A stretch of 22,688 bases of DNA from Fimenecus sp051881355 (GCA_051881355.1 JBJEPS010000028.1:1-22688), one strand, 5' to 3'; shown: positions 14,392-22,646, numbered from the stretch's first letter. The notes: generated from the sequence alone by a model not told the origin. Numbers and translations: made by a program.

Positions 14392-16599
14392 ATGACGCGT
14401 CCGTTTTGCGTCATTGGGTTTTCCATGCTTTTCACGCTTTTTGCGGCAAGTGCTCTTGGAAATCAGAAAGCGATAGGTGCAGCGTTTTTCGCTGTGCTTA
14501 TCGCTTTTGTACTTTCTTTGTGTGTGCGAAAAACAAGGTGTGACCGCACCCTGCCGACTGCGCTGTGTGCTTCCTTGTTGGCGCTTGCGTTGCTCTTTTG
14601 CGCAAATGCACGATATACGCAAAAGCAAACGGTGGTTTTCTCATCAGGAACGGTGGAAATCACTGCCTCGCTTGATGACTTGCCATACAGCGAAAACGGA
14701 CGATATTATGCGGTTTTGCGCGTACACACGCTGAACGGCGAAAAAGCGGATTTTAAACTACGGTTTGTATCGAATACACCGCAGGATTTTTCGGCGCATG
14801 ACACAGTGTATATGACCGTCAAGCCTTTTCGTCTCGGCGCGGGCGGCGATACAACATACGATACATATTACCGTGCCAAGGAGCTTATTTGCGGCGCGTA
14901 TGCCGTAGGCGATATTCGTACGACTGCACAAACCCAAACCGATTGGTATTCGTATATAATATCGTTTCGCGCGTCCCTTTGCCGAAAAATTACCGAAACC
15001 GTATCCGGTGACGCAGGCGGACTGCTTGCGGCAATGGCGTTGGGCACGCGGGGCTATCTGTCAGATAGCGCAGAAAATCATTTTCGCGCCGCAGGCATTT
15101 CCCATCTGTTGGCGGTATCGGGATTGCATTTGACCACTTGGACATTCGTACTGTTTGAAGCTTTACAGTATTGTCGTGTGCGCCGCAAGGTCCGTGCGGC
15201 GGCAGGACTATGCTTTATCCTCTTTTTTGCCGTGCTCACGGGCGGTGCACCGTCCGTTTGGCGCGCCGCCTGTATGACGGGCACGGTATTTGCCGCTGAG
15301 CTGTTTCATCGCGAAGCAGAGTCGTTCAACAGCATAGGACTTGCACTGTTTTTAATGCTCACGGCGAATCCGTTTGCCGCACGGGATTTATCTTTGCTGT
15401 TATCCGTGTTTTCCGCCACGGGAATTCTACTGTTTTCCAAACCATTGGGAACCGCCTTTTCACGGCTGTTGCGTAATGTGAAGGCAAAACCGTTGGAAGC
15501 CTTGCTGAAAACCGTATTTTCCGTGACGACGGTCACGGTATCTGCAAGCATTTGTATCCTACCCGTGCAAATGTGGGCATTCGGGACGGTTTCGCTCGCC
15601 GCGCTCCCCGCCAATTTTCTGTGCCTGACTGTCGGCAGCGTCGCTATGGTCTGCGGTACACTCGGTGCGCTGTTGTCGCTTTTACATCTATCCGCACTTG
15701 GGCAAATGCTGTTGTTTGTCGCCTCTCTTGCGGCAAAATGGCTGTTGACGGTTACAACGTGGTTTGCCGAAAATTGCCGTGTGCTTTTGCCTGTGGATTC
15801 CAATTATTCTAAGCTCCTGCTCTCTATTCTTTTTCTCGGTGCGGCTGTGCTTTTATGCTTGCGCGCACCGCGCAAGCGTCTTGTGCGCTTTGCGGCAGTA
15901 GGTGCGGCAACAGTATTTCTGTTTTGCAATCTCACCGTGTATTTTGTACGGGAAAATCGCTTACAGCTTATGGCTTGTGATGTGGGTGAGGGCGTGGCAG
16001 TCGTTCTGCACATAAAAGGAGAAACCGTTTTGCTGTGCAGCGGCGGGGACTACTTTGCAGAATCCGAAATTTGTGGTATACTGTCTATGTACGGTGTTAC
16101 GCATTTAGACGCACTGATTTTGCCGTGTGCAAGCGAAGCGGAGACTGAAGCGGGTCTCTCCGTTGCGCGGCAATACGGTGCAAATACGGTATACTGCTCC
16201 GATGCGCTCAAAACCGAAACGCTCGCCGTCGGAACAAGTATTCTGCCCATTCAACAATCCGTTGCCCGCTTTGCGGACGGCGCTTTAACCGTCTGCGTAC
16301 AGCAACACGGGCAATATGCATATGCGAAAATTTTGTATGGTGATTTTTGCGCACTTATCTCATTTTGTGACACCAATAACTTTTACGGCGACTGTGCCGA
16401 TGTTTTAATCTGCACAAAGGCAGTCCCGAAAAATGTGCATCCCACTGATTTCTGCTTGACGGTGATGAGTACCGAGACGCCGTCCGCGGCAGATTTTTGG
16501 TCAGTGTTGGACGGGAATGTCTGTACCACCGCCGAGAACGGCAGTATATCACTTTGCGCCGAAACAGACGGTACATTTCAAATCACAAGGAGGGGTTAA
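14392..16599 (+). CDS. comEC: ComEC/Rec2-like DNA uptake channel with degenerate C-terminal domain
   Basis: A 735-residue polytopic membrane protein. It has N-terminal membrane segments (about 5-72), a soluble OB-like region (about 80-175), and the competence domain with the hallmark S-H-L-L-A-V-S-G-L-H-L at 237-247. Further membrane segments run to about 520. Residues 525-700 have the outline of the metallo-beta-lactamase nuclease domain (D-V-G-E-G at 530-534; L-L-C-S-G-G at 547-552). However, the expected H-x-H-x-D-H after L-I-L is replaced around 575-589 by L-I-L-P-C-A-S-E-A-E-T-E-A-G-L. The pore part looks intact and the nuclease part looks dead. The gene begins 3 bases after the HIT gene and ends 1 base before holA, a conserved comEC-holA order. 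No comEA or comF is in view. Confidence 0.9.
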   Translation: MTRPFCVIGFSMLFTLFAASALGNQKAIGAAFFAVLIAFVLSLCVRKTRCDRTLPTALCASLLALALLFCANARYTQKQTVVFSSGTVEITASLDDLPYSENGRYYAVLRVHTLNGEKADFKLRFVSNTPQDFSAHDTVYMTVKPFRLGAGGDTTYDTYYRAKELICGAYAVGDIRTTAQTQTDWYSYIISFRASLCRKITETVSGDAGGLLAAMALGTRGYLSDSAENHFRAAGISHLLAVSGLHLTTWTFVLFEALQYCRVRRKVRAAAGLCFILFFAVLTGGAPSVWRAACMTGTVFAAELFHREAESFNSIGLALFLMLTANPFAARDLSLLLSVFSATGILLFSKPLGTAFSRLLRNVKAKPLEALLKTVFSVTTVTVSASICILPVQMWAFGTVSLAALPANFLCLTVGSVAMVCGTLGALLSLLHLSALGQMLLFVASLAAKWLLTVTTWFAENCRVLLPVDSNYSKLLLSILFLGAAVLLCLRAPRKRLVRFAAVGAATVFLFCNLTVYFVRENRLQLMACDVGEGVAVVLHIKGETVLLCSGGDYFAESEICGILSMYGVTHLDALILPCASEAETEAGLSVARQYGANTVYCSDALKTETLAVGTSILPIQQSVARFADGALTVCVQQHGQYAYAKILYGDFCALISFCDTNNFYGDCADVLICTKAVPKNVHPTDFCLTVMSTETPSAADFWSVLDGNVCTTAENGSISLCAETDGTFQITRRG

Positions 16600-16600
16600 A

Positions 16601-17650
16601 ATGCCTGCAATCGGAGAAACGGAACTCAAACAGCAAATCAAAGCGGGGGATTTTCCACGCGTTTGCCTGCTGTACGGCAGTGAGGGATATTTGAAGCAGT
16701 ATTATGCCGATTTGCTGCCGAAAAAATGCGTCACGCCCGGTATGGAAGGCTTTAACCTCAAAAAATACGATTATGCCGACGGCACGCCGCTCTCAGCAGT
16801 ATTGGATGCCGCGCAAACGCTCCCTGCCTTCGGCGGCAGCATGTGTATTGTGGCACACGATTACCCGTTAGATGCACTCCCGGCTGACGACAAAGCGGCA
16901 TTGGACGGATATCTTGCGGACGCGCCTGAAAGCACAGTGCTGATTTTTTGGCAGGATACCGCCGAAATCAATCCGAAAAAAAATGCCAAGTGGCGAAGCG
17001 TGATTGCAGCTGTTAACCAAGCGGGCGTCACGGTCTGTCTGGACCGTTTGGACCGCGCCTCTCTTTGCAAACTGTTAATGGGCGGTGCGCAAAAGCGCGG
17101 TTGCACCCTTTCGCGGGAAAACGCCGCCTATCTTTCGGAAACGGTCGGCAATGATTTAAATTTGCTGCTCGGCGAGCTGGAAAAGCTGTGCAATTACAAG
17201 GAAACAGGCGAAATCAGCCGCGCCGATATTGATGCGGTTGCCACAAAATCATTGGAGGCAAATATTTTTGATTTATCCCGTGCGTTAACGGCAGGCAACT
17301 GTGCGCGCGCCCTTGAGATTTTACAAAAGCTTCTGCAGGAAAAAGAAAAGCCCGAGTTAATTCTCGGGACGTTGGCGGGGGCATATGTAGATATGTACCG
17401 CGTAAAGTTATCCCTTTCGGCAGGGGAAAACACCGAAGCATCGGCAAAGTATTTTGATTATAAGGGGAAAGAATTCCGCTTGCGCAACGCCGCGCGCGAC
17501 GCGGCAAAGCTCGACATTCGGCAGCTACGCGCATGCCTTGACAACCTGAATGCAGCGGACAAGGAACTAAAATCGGGGCTGTTAAATCCCCAAACCGTGC
17601 TTGAACGGTTGCTCGTGCAGCTATCCGGTGCGAAAGCGAGAAATGTATGA
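16601..17650 (+). CDS. holA: DNA polymerase III delta subunit
   Basis: A 349-residue HolA protein, the clamp-loader subunit that opens the beta sliding clamp. The family opening is visible: a start segment leading into C-L-L-Y-G-S-E-G-Y-L-K-Q-Y-Y (22-35), then a RecA-like AAA+ fold without an active P-loop. L-E-K-L-C-N-Y lies in the middle region, and the C-terminal collar (about 215-345) includes the L-K-S-G-L segment. The ATG at 16601 follows AAGGAGGGG by 5 bases and the comEC stop by 1 base. An alternative in-frame ATG at 16517 would lie inside comEC. Its stop overlaps the next gene (ATGA). Confidence 0.92.
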   Translation: MPAIGETELKQQIKAGDFPRVCLLYGSEGYLKQYYADLLPKKCVTPGMEGFNLKKYDYADGTPLSAVLDAAQTLPAFGGSMCIVAHDYPLDALPADDKAALDGYLADAPESTVLIFWQDTAEINPKKNAKWRSVIAAVNQAGVTVCLDRLDRASLCKLLMGGAQKRGCTLSRENAAYLSETVGNDLNLLLGELEKLCNYKETGEISRADIDAVATKSLEANIFDLSRALTAGNCARALEILQKLLQEKEKPELILGTLAGAYVDMYRVKLSLSAGENTEASAKYFDYKGKEFRLRNAARDAAKLDIRQLRACLDNLNAADKELKSGLLNPQTVLERLLVQLSGAKARNV

Positions 17651-18249
17651 TACAACTCAAACAAGCCGTCATTGTAGAGGGCAAATACGATAAAATCAAA
17701 TTGGAAAGCGTGATAGACGCTGTTATCCTCACCACCGACGGCTTCGGTGTATTCAAAGACAAGGAAAAACAGCGCCTGATTCGCCGTTTGGCGCAAGAGC
17801 GCGGCATTGTCGTGCTGACGGACAGCGATTCAGCGGGTTTCGTGATTCGTTCGTTTTTAAGCGGTATTGTACCGCCCGAACAAATTATCCATGTCTATAT
17901 TCCCGATATTTTCGGCAAGGAAAAACGAAAAGCTGTCCCGTCCAAAGAGGGAAAGCTCGGCGTGGAGGGCATGGACACCGCACGGATTTTAGAAGCTCTC
18001 GAAACAGCGGGCGTACTGTGCACTGAAACGGATACACCCCCAATCCCCCGCCGGCAAGTCACAAAAACCGATTTTTACGAGGACGGTCTTTCAGGAAAAG
18101 CTGACAGCGCTGCACGGCGCAAAGCGCTGTTAAAGGAACTGGATTTACCGGAGCGTTTATCGGCAAACGCAATGCTGAAAATCATCAACACATTTCTAAG
18201 CTATGACGACTATAAACACGCGATACAAAAAATACAAAACGGAAAATAA
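17647..18249 (+). CDS. TOPRIM protein, RNase M5-like (DUF4093 type)
   Basis: A 200-residue protein with a TOPRIM nuclease domain (about 1-120): V-E-G-K-Y-D-K with E11, and T-D-S-D-S-A-G with D59 and D61. The C-terminal domain (about 140-195: F-Y-E-D-G-L-S-G ... L-P-E-R-L-S-A-N-A-M-L) is typical of clostridial ribonuclease M5 relatives. RNase M5 matures the 5S rRNA precursor in Gram-positives. The orthology is likely but the protein is a divergent type, so the symbol rnmV is not asserted. It overlaps holA by four bases. Last gene of the alaS operon. Confidence 0.8.
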   Translation: MIQLKQAVIVEGKYDKIKLESVIDAVILTTDGFGVFKDKEKQRLIRRLAQERGIVVLTDSDSAGFVIRSFLSGIVPPEQIIHVYIPDIFGKEKRKAVPSKEGKLGVEGMDTARILEALETAGVLCTETDTPPIPRRQVTKTDFYEDGLSGKADSAARRKALLKELDLPERLSANAMLKIINTFLSYDDYKHAIQKIQNGK

Positions 18250-18253
18250 AATG

Positions 18254-18277
18254 AAGGGCAGGAATTTTCCTGCCCTT
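18254..18277. terminator. bidirectional terminator between the alaS operon and marR
   Basis: AAGGGCAGG (18254-18262) pairs with CCTGCCCTT (18269-18277), with further A-T pairing inward. On the minus strand the stem is followed by CATTTTATTTT, a usable U-run for the marR transcript. On the plus strand only TC follows, so termination of the rnmV end may be weaker. Confidence 0.7.
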
Positions 18278-18317
18278 TCACTATGTAAACGCATGCATTT
18301 CTCGGATTGGCTTTCCC

Positions 18318-18755
18318 CTACTTTTTTCCCATCAGCTGCAGAAGCAGACTGTGCACCAATTCTGTTTTTTCAAGCGGCTGCTTCTGAAAGGCTTCGGCAA
18401 TCGAGTCGGAAACTGCCGCCGCACAGGTCATAAAATAGTCGCTGCCGCGTTTTGTCAGCCGAATAAACACATTGCGGCGGTCGCGTCCCGTGCGCACGCG
18501 TTCAATAAAATCCAGCTCCTCCAATTCATTGATCAGCTTCGACATTTGCTGTTTGGTCATTTGCAGCTCCGTCAGCAAAAAGCTCATCGGCAAACGCTTG
18601 TCGTGCGCGCGTTCCAGCAAATACAAAATATGAAAACCGTGCGTATGAATTTTCGGACCCGACATAGAAGACGGGTGACGGTGCAGCGCACTGTAAAACT
18701 GAAAAATCAATTCGGTCAGCATATCGCCGACCTCTTTGGAAACCGTGTCCGGCAT
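18318..18755 (-). CDS. MarR-family transcriptional regulator
   Basis: A 145-residue winged-helix regulator. The helix-turn-helix (about 58-80: S-F-L-L-T-E-L-Q-M-T-K-Q-Q-M-S-K-L-I-N) is followed by the wing with R-T-G-R-D-R-R-N-V-F-I-R-L-T, the MarR DNA-contact signature. Dimer helices lie at both ends. The ATG has AGGAAG 8 bases upstream. It is divergent from the citrate synthase gene, with promoters about 40 bases apart, so it could control that gene or only itself. The ligand cannot be deduced. Confidence 0.88.
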   Translation of the reverse strand: MPDTVSKEVGDMLTELIFQFYSALHRHPSSMSGPKIHTHGFHILYLLERAHDKRLPMSFLLTELQMTKQQMSKLINELEELDFIERVRTGRDRRNVFIRLTKRGSDYFMTCAAAVSDSIAEAFQKQPLEKTELVHSLLLQLMGKK

Positions 18756-18772
18756 GGCTATCGCTTCCTATT

Positions 18773-18788
18773 TTTAAATCTACTTAAA
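18773..18788. promoter_or_regulatory. candidate MarR autoregulatory palindrome
   Basis: TTTAA (18773-18777) and TTAAA (18784-18788) form an A/T-rich inverted repeat with a 6-base spacer. It overlaps the expected transcription start of marR, just downstream of the -10. Short and AT-rich, so it may be chance. Confidence 0.3.
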
Positions 18789-18816
18789 TATACATCACAA
18801 GCGCGAATTTTGTCAA
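18787..18816 (-). promoter_or_regulatory. sigma-A promoter of marR
   Basis: On the minus strand, -35 TTGACA (18816-18811), 18-base spacer, -10 TATATT (18792-18787). Leader of about 25 bases. Confidence 0.72.
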
Positions 18817-18856
18817 TAAAAATATGATAGTTAATATTTTATTTACAAATTTTCGG

Positions 18857-18886
18857 TTGACACGGCAAAAGCTGCATTTGTATAAT
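18857..18886 (+). promoter_or_regulatory. sigma-A promoter of citrate synthase
   Basis: TTGACA (18857-18862), 18-base spacer, TATAAT (18881-18886). Both boxes are consensus. Leader of about 55 bases with AGGAGG at 18937-18942. Confidence 0.85.
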
Positions 18887-18947
18887 AAGTATGTTGGAAG
18901 AATTTTCGTTTTTCCCGTATGGCAATCCCGCTTAACAGGAGGCTACT

Positions 18948-20315
18948 ATGATGAAAAAAATGCATAAATCCGATATTACAGATTACGCTGACCGTATGGC
19001 AGCCGAAAATATTGCTTGCAGCCGTATTGACCCCGCTCTTTATGAGCAATACAATGTGAAACGCGGCTTGCGGGACAAGAGCGGCACAGGCGTTTTGGCA
19101 GGGCTGACGACGATTTCCACCATCAAGTCCTACAATGAAACCGAAAACGGCAAAGAGCCGTGCCCCGGAGAACTTCGCTACCGCGGTATCAATGTGACGG
19201 AGCTTGTCTCCGGCTGTATTGCCGAAAACCGCTTCGGATTTGAGGAAGCCTCTTTTCTTTTGCTGTTCGGGCATTTGCCGAGCAGACAAGAACTGCAAGA
19301 ATACTGTGATATTATTGCGGCGCTTCGTTGCCTGCCGACCAATTTTGTGCGCGACGTGGTGATGAAAGCGCCGAGCAAGGATATTATGAATTCCCTAACG
19401 CGCAGTGTTTTAACCCTTTCAGCGTATGACAGCAATCCGTCGGAGTTGTCTCCAGAAAATGTTCTGCGGCAGTGTCTTTCCCTTATCAGCCGCTTCCCGA
19501 TGCTGTCGGTTTACGGCTATCAGGCATATAATCACTATGTGCGCAATGACAGCTTATATATTCACCGTCCCGACCCGAAATTGTCGGCGGCAGAAAACAT
19601 TTTGCGTATGCTTCGCCCGGACAAGAGCTATTCTGCCTTGGAAGCACAGGTGCTGGATATCGCGTTAATTCTTCATATGGAGCACGGCGGCGGCAACAAC
19701 TCCTCCTTTACCACGCACGTGGTCGCCTCCTCAGGTTCGGACACCTACTCCGTCATGGCGGCGGCACTTTGCTCCTTAAAAGGACCGAAGCACGGCGGCG
19801 CGAATATCAAGGTTGTAGAAATGATGAACGACCTGAAAAAGCATGTGCGTGACACGACAGACGAGGATGCGGTACGCGACTATCTGGAAAAGCTCCTCTC
19901 ACGGGAAGCCTTTGACAAAAAGGGCTTAATTTACGGTATGGGGCACGCGGTATACTCCATTTCCGACCCGCGTGCAGAGGTCTTTAAGGGCTTTGTAGAA
20001 AAACTGGCACACGAAAAAGGACGGGACGAAGATTTCGCACTGTACAGCATGATTGACCGCCTTGCGCCGCAGGTGATTGCCGAACGCCGCCGCATTTACA
20101 AGGGTGTCAGCCCCAATGTGGATTTTTACAGCGGGTTTGTATACAGTATGCTCGACATCCCGTTAGAGCTCTACACCCCCATTTTTGCGATGGCGCGCGT
20201 GGTCGGCTGGAGCGCACATATGTTAGAGGAACGCAACAATGTGGACAAAATCATTCGTCCCGCATATAAAAGCGTGTCCGATAAACAAGAGTACTGCCCG
20301 CTTGCCGAAAGATAA
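18948..20315 (+). CDS. citrate synthase (citrate/2-methylcitrate synthase family)
   Basis: A 455-residue enzyme condensing acetyl-CoA with oxaloacetate. Catalytic residues are visible: H246 in L-H-M-E-H-G-G-G-N-N-S-S-F, H333 in G-M-G-H-A-V-Y, and D392 in N-V-D-F-Y-S-G. The substrate-side H282 sits in G-P-K-H-G-G-A-N. The N-terminal extension before the G-L-R-D-K-S-G-T-G-V segment and the total length fit the form common in anaerobic Clostridia. There it usually supplies 2-oxoglutarate for glutamate rather than a full TCA cycle. The start is taken at 18948, 5 bases after AGGAGG; the adjacent ATG at 18951 (8-base spacing) is an equally good choice. It is monocistronic with its own promoter and terminator. 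Use of propionyl-CoA cannot be excluded. Confidence 0.95.
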   Translation: MMKKMHKSDITDYADRMAAENIACSRIDPALYEQYNVKRGLRDKSGTGVLAGLTTISTIKSYNETENGKEPCPGELRYRGINVTELVSGCIAENRFGFEEASFLLLFGHLPSRQELQEYCDIIAALRCLPTNFVRDVVMKAPSKDIMNSLTRSVLTLSAYDSNPSELSPENVLRQCLSLISRFPMLSVYGYQAYNHYVRNDSLYIHRPDPKLSAAENILRMLRPDKSYSALEAQVLDIALILHMEHGGGNNSSFTTHVVASSGSDTYSVMAAALCSLKGPKHGGANIKVVEMMNDLKKHVRDTTDEDAVRDYLEKLLSREAFDKKGLIYGMGHAVYSISDPRAEVFKGFVEKLAHEKGRDEDFALYSMIDRLAPQVIAERRRIYKGVSPNVDFYSGFVYSMLDIPLELYTPIFAMARVVGWSAHMLEERNNVDKIIRPAYKSVSDKQEYCPLAER

Positions 20316-20338
20316 ATCGGAATCGAACCGTAAAAAAC

Positions 20339-20363
20339 CGCCGTCCCTTGCGGGGCGGCGTTT
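20339..20363. terminator. bidirectional terminator after citrate synthase and the Cys-rich gene
   Basis: A 9-bp G+C-rich stem (20339-20347 with 20352-20360, one T-G pair) with a TTGC loop. On the plus strand TTTCTC follows. On the minus strand the stem is followed by GGTTTTTTA, a strong U-run terminating the Cys-rich gene transcript. Confidence 0.88.
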
Positions 20364-20381
20364 CTCTGGTGTACGATACAA

Positions 20382-21236
20382 TTACTCCCCACAGGAGGCA
20401 CAGAAAGGCTCAGCGGTTTTGCAGCAGCCGTTCTTTTGGTCGTGCGGTGGGAAAAAGGCGTCCACGGGGAACTGGATTTTGCGGAAGGTTTCGCATGGGT
20501 CATCGGTATCGCAGCTGCACTCTTTCTGCGGAATACAGAAATCATAAGCGGGAATGAGCATTTGCACATCGCGTTCAAGCTGAATAATCGTGAAAATCCC
20601 GATTGTGACTGCCACGACCTTGTTTTCGCGCATGGAAGTGCCGATATCCTCGGGGAAATCCTCTGCAAACGCGCGGCGCACACAGCGCGGAATGGGCATA
20701 CAGCTGTCGGAAAGACTGTTGCAGCAATCGCACGGGCGGCAAAGCTTCGCATCCAGACAAATCGGGTCTGCAACCTGAATTTTGGCGCGCGGATTCGTAT
20801 TGGTCGGAATCAGTTGATTGTCGTCGCCGTCGGCGCGATATTCGGACGAATACACGCGCACGTTGCCGTCGCTGCCGTACAAAATGCACTTCTTCGAGTA
20901 GGTCGAAAAACCGCACAGCGTCACGGGCGCACCGGGCACTGCCGAAAACGCTTCGACCGTCACCTTAAAGAAAAAGGTTATGTCCACAGAATAACAGCCG
21001 CGGTTAAACGGCACTTTTTCTACATCCATAAATACATTTAAAATCTCCGTACCGCGGCAGCGCACATTGGTGGCATGCTCCACAATTTCCTGACACTGCG
21101 GCGGAAAATACACGCGCAGGTCGGCAAGGCAGTCCTTGTCGGCACAGGAATCGTACACGCGGTTTGTGTCGATACAAACCGCTTCGCGGATTCTGGGAAG
21201 TTTGTCAGGCTGGCAACAGCCTTTGTTCTCTGACAT
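20382..21236 (-). CDS. cysteine-rich protein of unknown function
   Basis: A 284-residue protein that I cannot assign to a characterised family. It has 25 cysteines (about 9 percent), many in pairs or clusters: C7-C8, C31/C36, a cluster at about 165-185 (C-x2-C-x-C-C), C-S-C near 245, and a C-terminal C-C ... C-x2-C. There is no signal peptide or membrane segment. Between the clusters are long beta-like stretches (D-I-T-F-F-F-K-V-T-V; A-V-T-I-G-I-F-T-I-I-Q-L). Two halves each seem to combine a Cys-rich start with a beta-rich part, suggesting a duplicated module. Such composition is seen in spore-coat or metal-binding proteins, but that is only an analogy. ATG with AGGAGGAG 5 bases upstream. 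Divergent from a diguanylate cyclase gene. Confidence 0.8.
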   Translation of the reverse strand: MSENKGCCQPDKLPRIREAVCIDTNRVYDSCADKDCLADLRVYFPPQCQEIVEHATNVRCRGTEILNVFMDVEKVPFNRGCYSVDITFFFKVTVEAFSAVPGAPVTLCGFSTYSKKCILYGSDGNVRVYSSEYRADGDDNQLIPTNTNPRAKIQVADPICLDAKLCRPCDCCNSLSDSCMPIPRCVRRAFAEDFPEDIGTSMRENKVVAVTIGIFTIIQLERDVQMLIPAYDFCIPQKECSCDTDDPCETFRKIQFPVDAFFPPHDQKNGCCKTAEPFCASCGE

Positions 21237-21262
21237 ACAGACTCCTCCTGTAAGTAAAATAG

Positions 21263-21285
21263 AAAAGTTTAAAAGTTTAAAACTT
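21263..21285. repeat. tandem AAAAGTTT repeats with inverted partner
   Basis: AAAAGTTT occurs twice in direct succession (21263-21270, 21271-21278). The second copy forms an odd palindrome AAGTTT-A-AAACTT (21273-21285). The block lies in the leader of the Cys-rich gene. It could be a regulator site or just A/T-rich sequence. Confidence 0.45.
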
Positions 21286-21291
21286 CAATAC

Positions 21292-21317
21292 ATAGTATGA
21301 AAACCCGCGCGCAGTGT
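21292..21317 (-). promoter_or_regulatory. possible sporulation-type (sigma-K/E-like) promoter of the Cys-rich gene
   Basis: On the minus strand, AC (21317-21316), 16 bases, then CATACTAT (21299-21292). This fits the sigma-K pattern AC-N16-CATAnnnT known from Bacillus. No sigma-A -35/-10 pair with normal spacing is seen in front of this gene. The pattern is short, so chance occurrence is possible. Confidence 0.25.
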
Positions 21318-21331
21318 TACGGAATATTCTC

Positions 21332-21360
21332 TTTTTTCTTTTGCAGAATGCGTGTATAAT
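21332..21360 (+). promoter_or_regulatory. probable promoter of the diguanylate cyclase gene
   Basis: A consensus -10 TATAAT at 21355-21360. The -35 at normal spacing is only a T-run (21332-21337), so it is weak and possibly activator-dependent. Its position downstream of the first in-frame ATG (21314) supports the later GTG start. Confidence 0.5.
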
Positions 21361-21382
21361 AAGAACGAGAGAAGGTGTTACG

Positions 21383-22564
21383 GTGAAATATATTCGTTTG
21401 GAGCTACAGCGTATTTGGCACGATTTTCTTCGCAAGATGAATGTCTCCTCGGAACTGAAAGCTACAAAAACTGATGCCATACACAAAAAGGTTGATGACA
21501 ACCGTATGCGGCAAAACTATTTAAAGCTTATTCCTGCCTCTTTGCTGATGGTTTTCATTGAGCTGTGCGGCATTCTGTATCACCTTTTCAGCTGCAGTCA
21601 GCCGCTGTTGCGAATCTCCTATGTTATCATTTTTTCCGTTATGCTTGACACGACGATTTTGATTTTGGTTTGTATTAACAGAGAGCTTGCGCGCGGCGGT
21701 GCCTCGCAAAAAACCGAACGCATTTCCGCAGGGCTTTTCTGGGTGCTGTGTACGGTTGTGTTGATGATTTGCAGTTACATAGAAGCGTGCGACACCGGCA
21801 CGTTTGTACAGTACTTAATTTATGTGCTTTTACTGTCCTTGTTGCCGGTATTCCGTCCGGCATTTTCCATACCGTATTTTTTAACCTCTTTTGTCGCGCA
21901 AGTGTGCATTATGCTTTGGGTGAACGCACCGTTTCCTTCTATTGTATTCATCTTCGGCGTCACGGTATTTTGTATTTTGGCTTCTTATATCAAATATTCC
22001 GATTATATGGCAAACCACATTGCCGTAGAACAGTTGGCGCAGTTGGCGGAATATGATACCCTGACAAACCTGTTAAATCGCCGCGGTATGCAAAAGCGTG
22101 CGGAAATCTTGCTGGACTACACTGCCCGCGTCAACGCACCGCTGACCATAGCAATTTTGGATATCGACTTTTTCAAAAACTACAACGATACCTATGGGCA
22201 TGAGCAGGGCGACCGTTGCTTACAGCTGGTGGCAAATTGTCTTTCGGAAAACTACCGCCGCAAAACCGATGTTGTCTGCCGCTACGGTGGGGAAGAATTC
22301 TTAATCATTTTCGTCGGAGAGGACGCAAGACGTTCTGCCGAAAATTTGTTGCATCTACAAAAATCCATTGCCAAAATGGGATTAAAATCGGGCAATCCGG
22401 ATTTTGAAAAATTCGTTACGGTTTCCATTGGCGCGGTTACGGTGCAAACACAGTTCGATGAAGTTTTGCACATGCACATCAAAGCCGCAGATGAAAATTT
22501 GTACCGTGCGAAAAACGAGGGCAGAAACCGTCTGTGTCTCAACGAAAAAATGTATACAATATAA
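21383..22564 (+). CDS. membrane-bound diguanylate cyclase (GGDEF domain)
   Basis: A 393-residue protein that should make c-di-GMP from two GTP at the inner face of the membrane. About six membrane segments lie between residues 47 and 203, then a short linker, then a GGDEF domain (about 222-388). The latter has I-L-D-I-D-F-F-K (metal D260), the active G-G-E-E-F at 302-306, and an allosteric I-site R293-x-x-D296 five residues before it. It therefore looks active and product-inhibited. The start is the GTG at 21383, 7 bases after AGAAGG. The earlier ATG at 21314 lies upstream of the -10 box. No EAL or HD-GYP phosphodiesterase is nearby. Ends at a strong terminator. Confidence 0.92.
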   Translation: MKYIRLELQRIWHDFLRKMNVSSELKATKTDAIHKKVDDNRMRQNYLKLIPASLLMVFIELCGILYHLFSCSQPLLRISYVIIFSVMLDTTILILVCINRELARGGASQKTERISAGLFWVLCTVVLMICSYIEACDTGTFVQYLIYVLLLSLLPVFRPAFSIPYFLTSFVAQVCIMLWVNAPFPSIVFIFGVTVFCILASYIKYSDYMANHIAVEQLAQLAEYDTLTNLLNRRGMQKRAEILLDYTARVNAPLTIAILDIDFFKNYNDTYGHEQGDRCLQLVANCLSENYRRKTDVVCRYGGEEFLIIFVGEDARRSAENLLHLQKSIAKMGLKSGNPDFEKFVTVSIGAVTVQTQFDEVLHMHIKAADENLYRAKNEGRNRLCLNEKMYTI

Positions 22565-22576
22565 CAAGCCAACTCC

Positions 22577-22612
22577 AAAAAAGCGGTAAGGTATTTGCCT
22601 TACCGCTTTTTT
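22577..22612 (+). terminator. Rho-independent terminator of the diguanylate cyclase gene
   Basis: Perfect 15-bp stem (22577-22591 with 22598-22612), loop TATTTG, ending in six T. The symmetrical A-run at the other end also lets it work in the opposite direction. Confidence 0.95.
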
Positions 22613-22646
22613 AATCGCCTGTTTTATTTTTCACTAAATTTTAATT

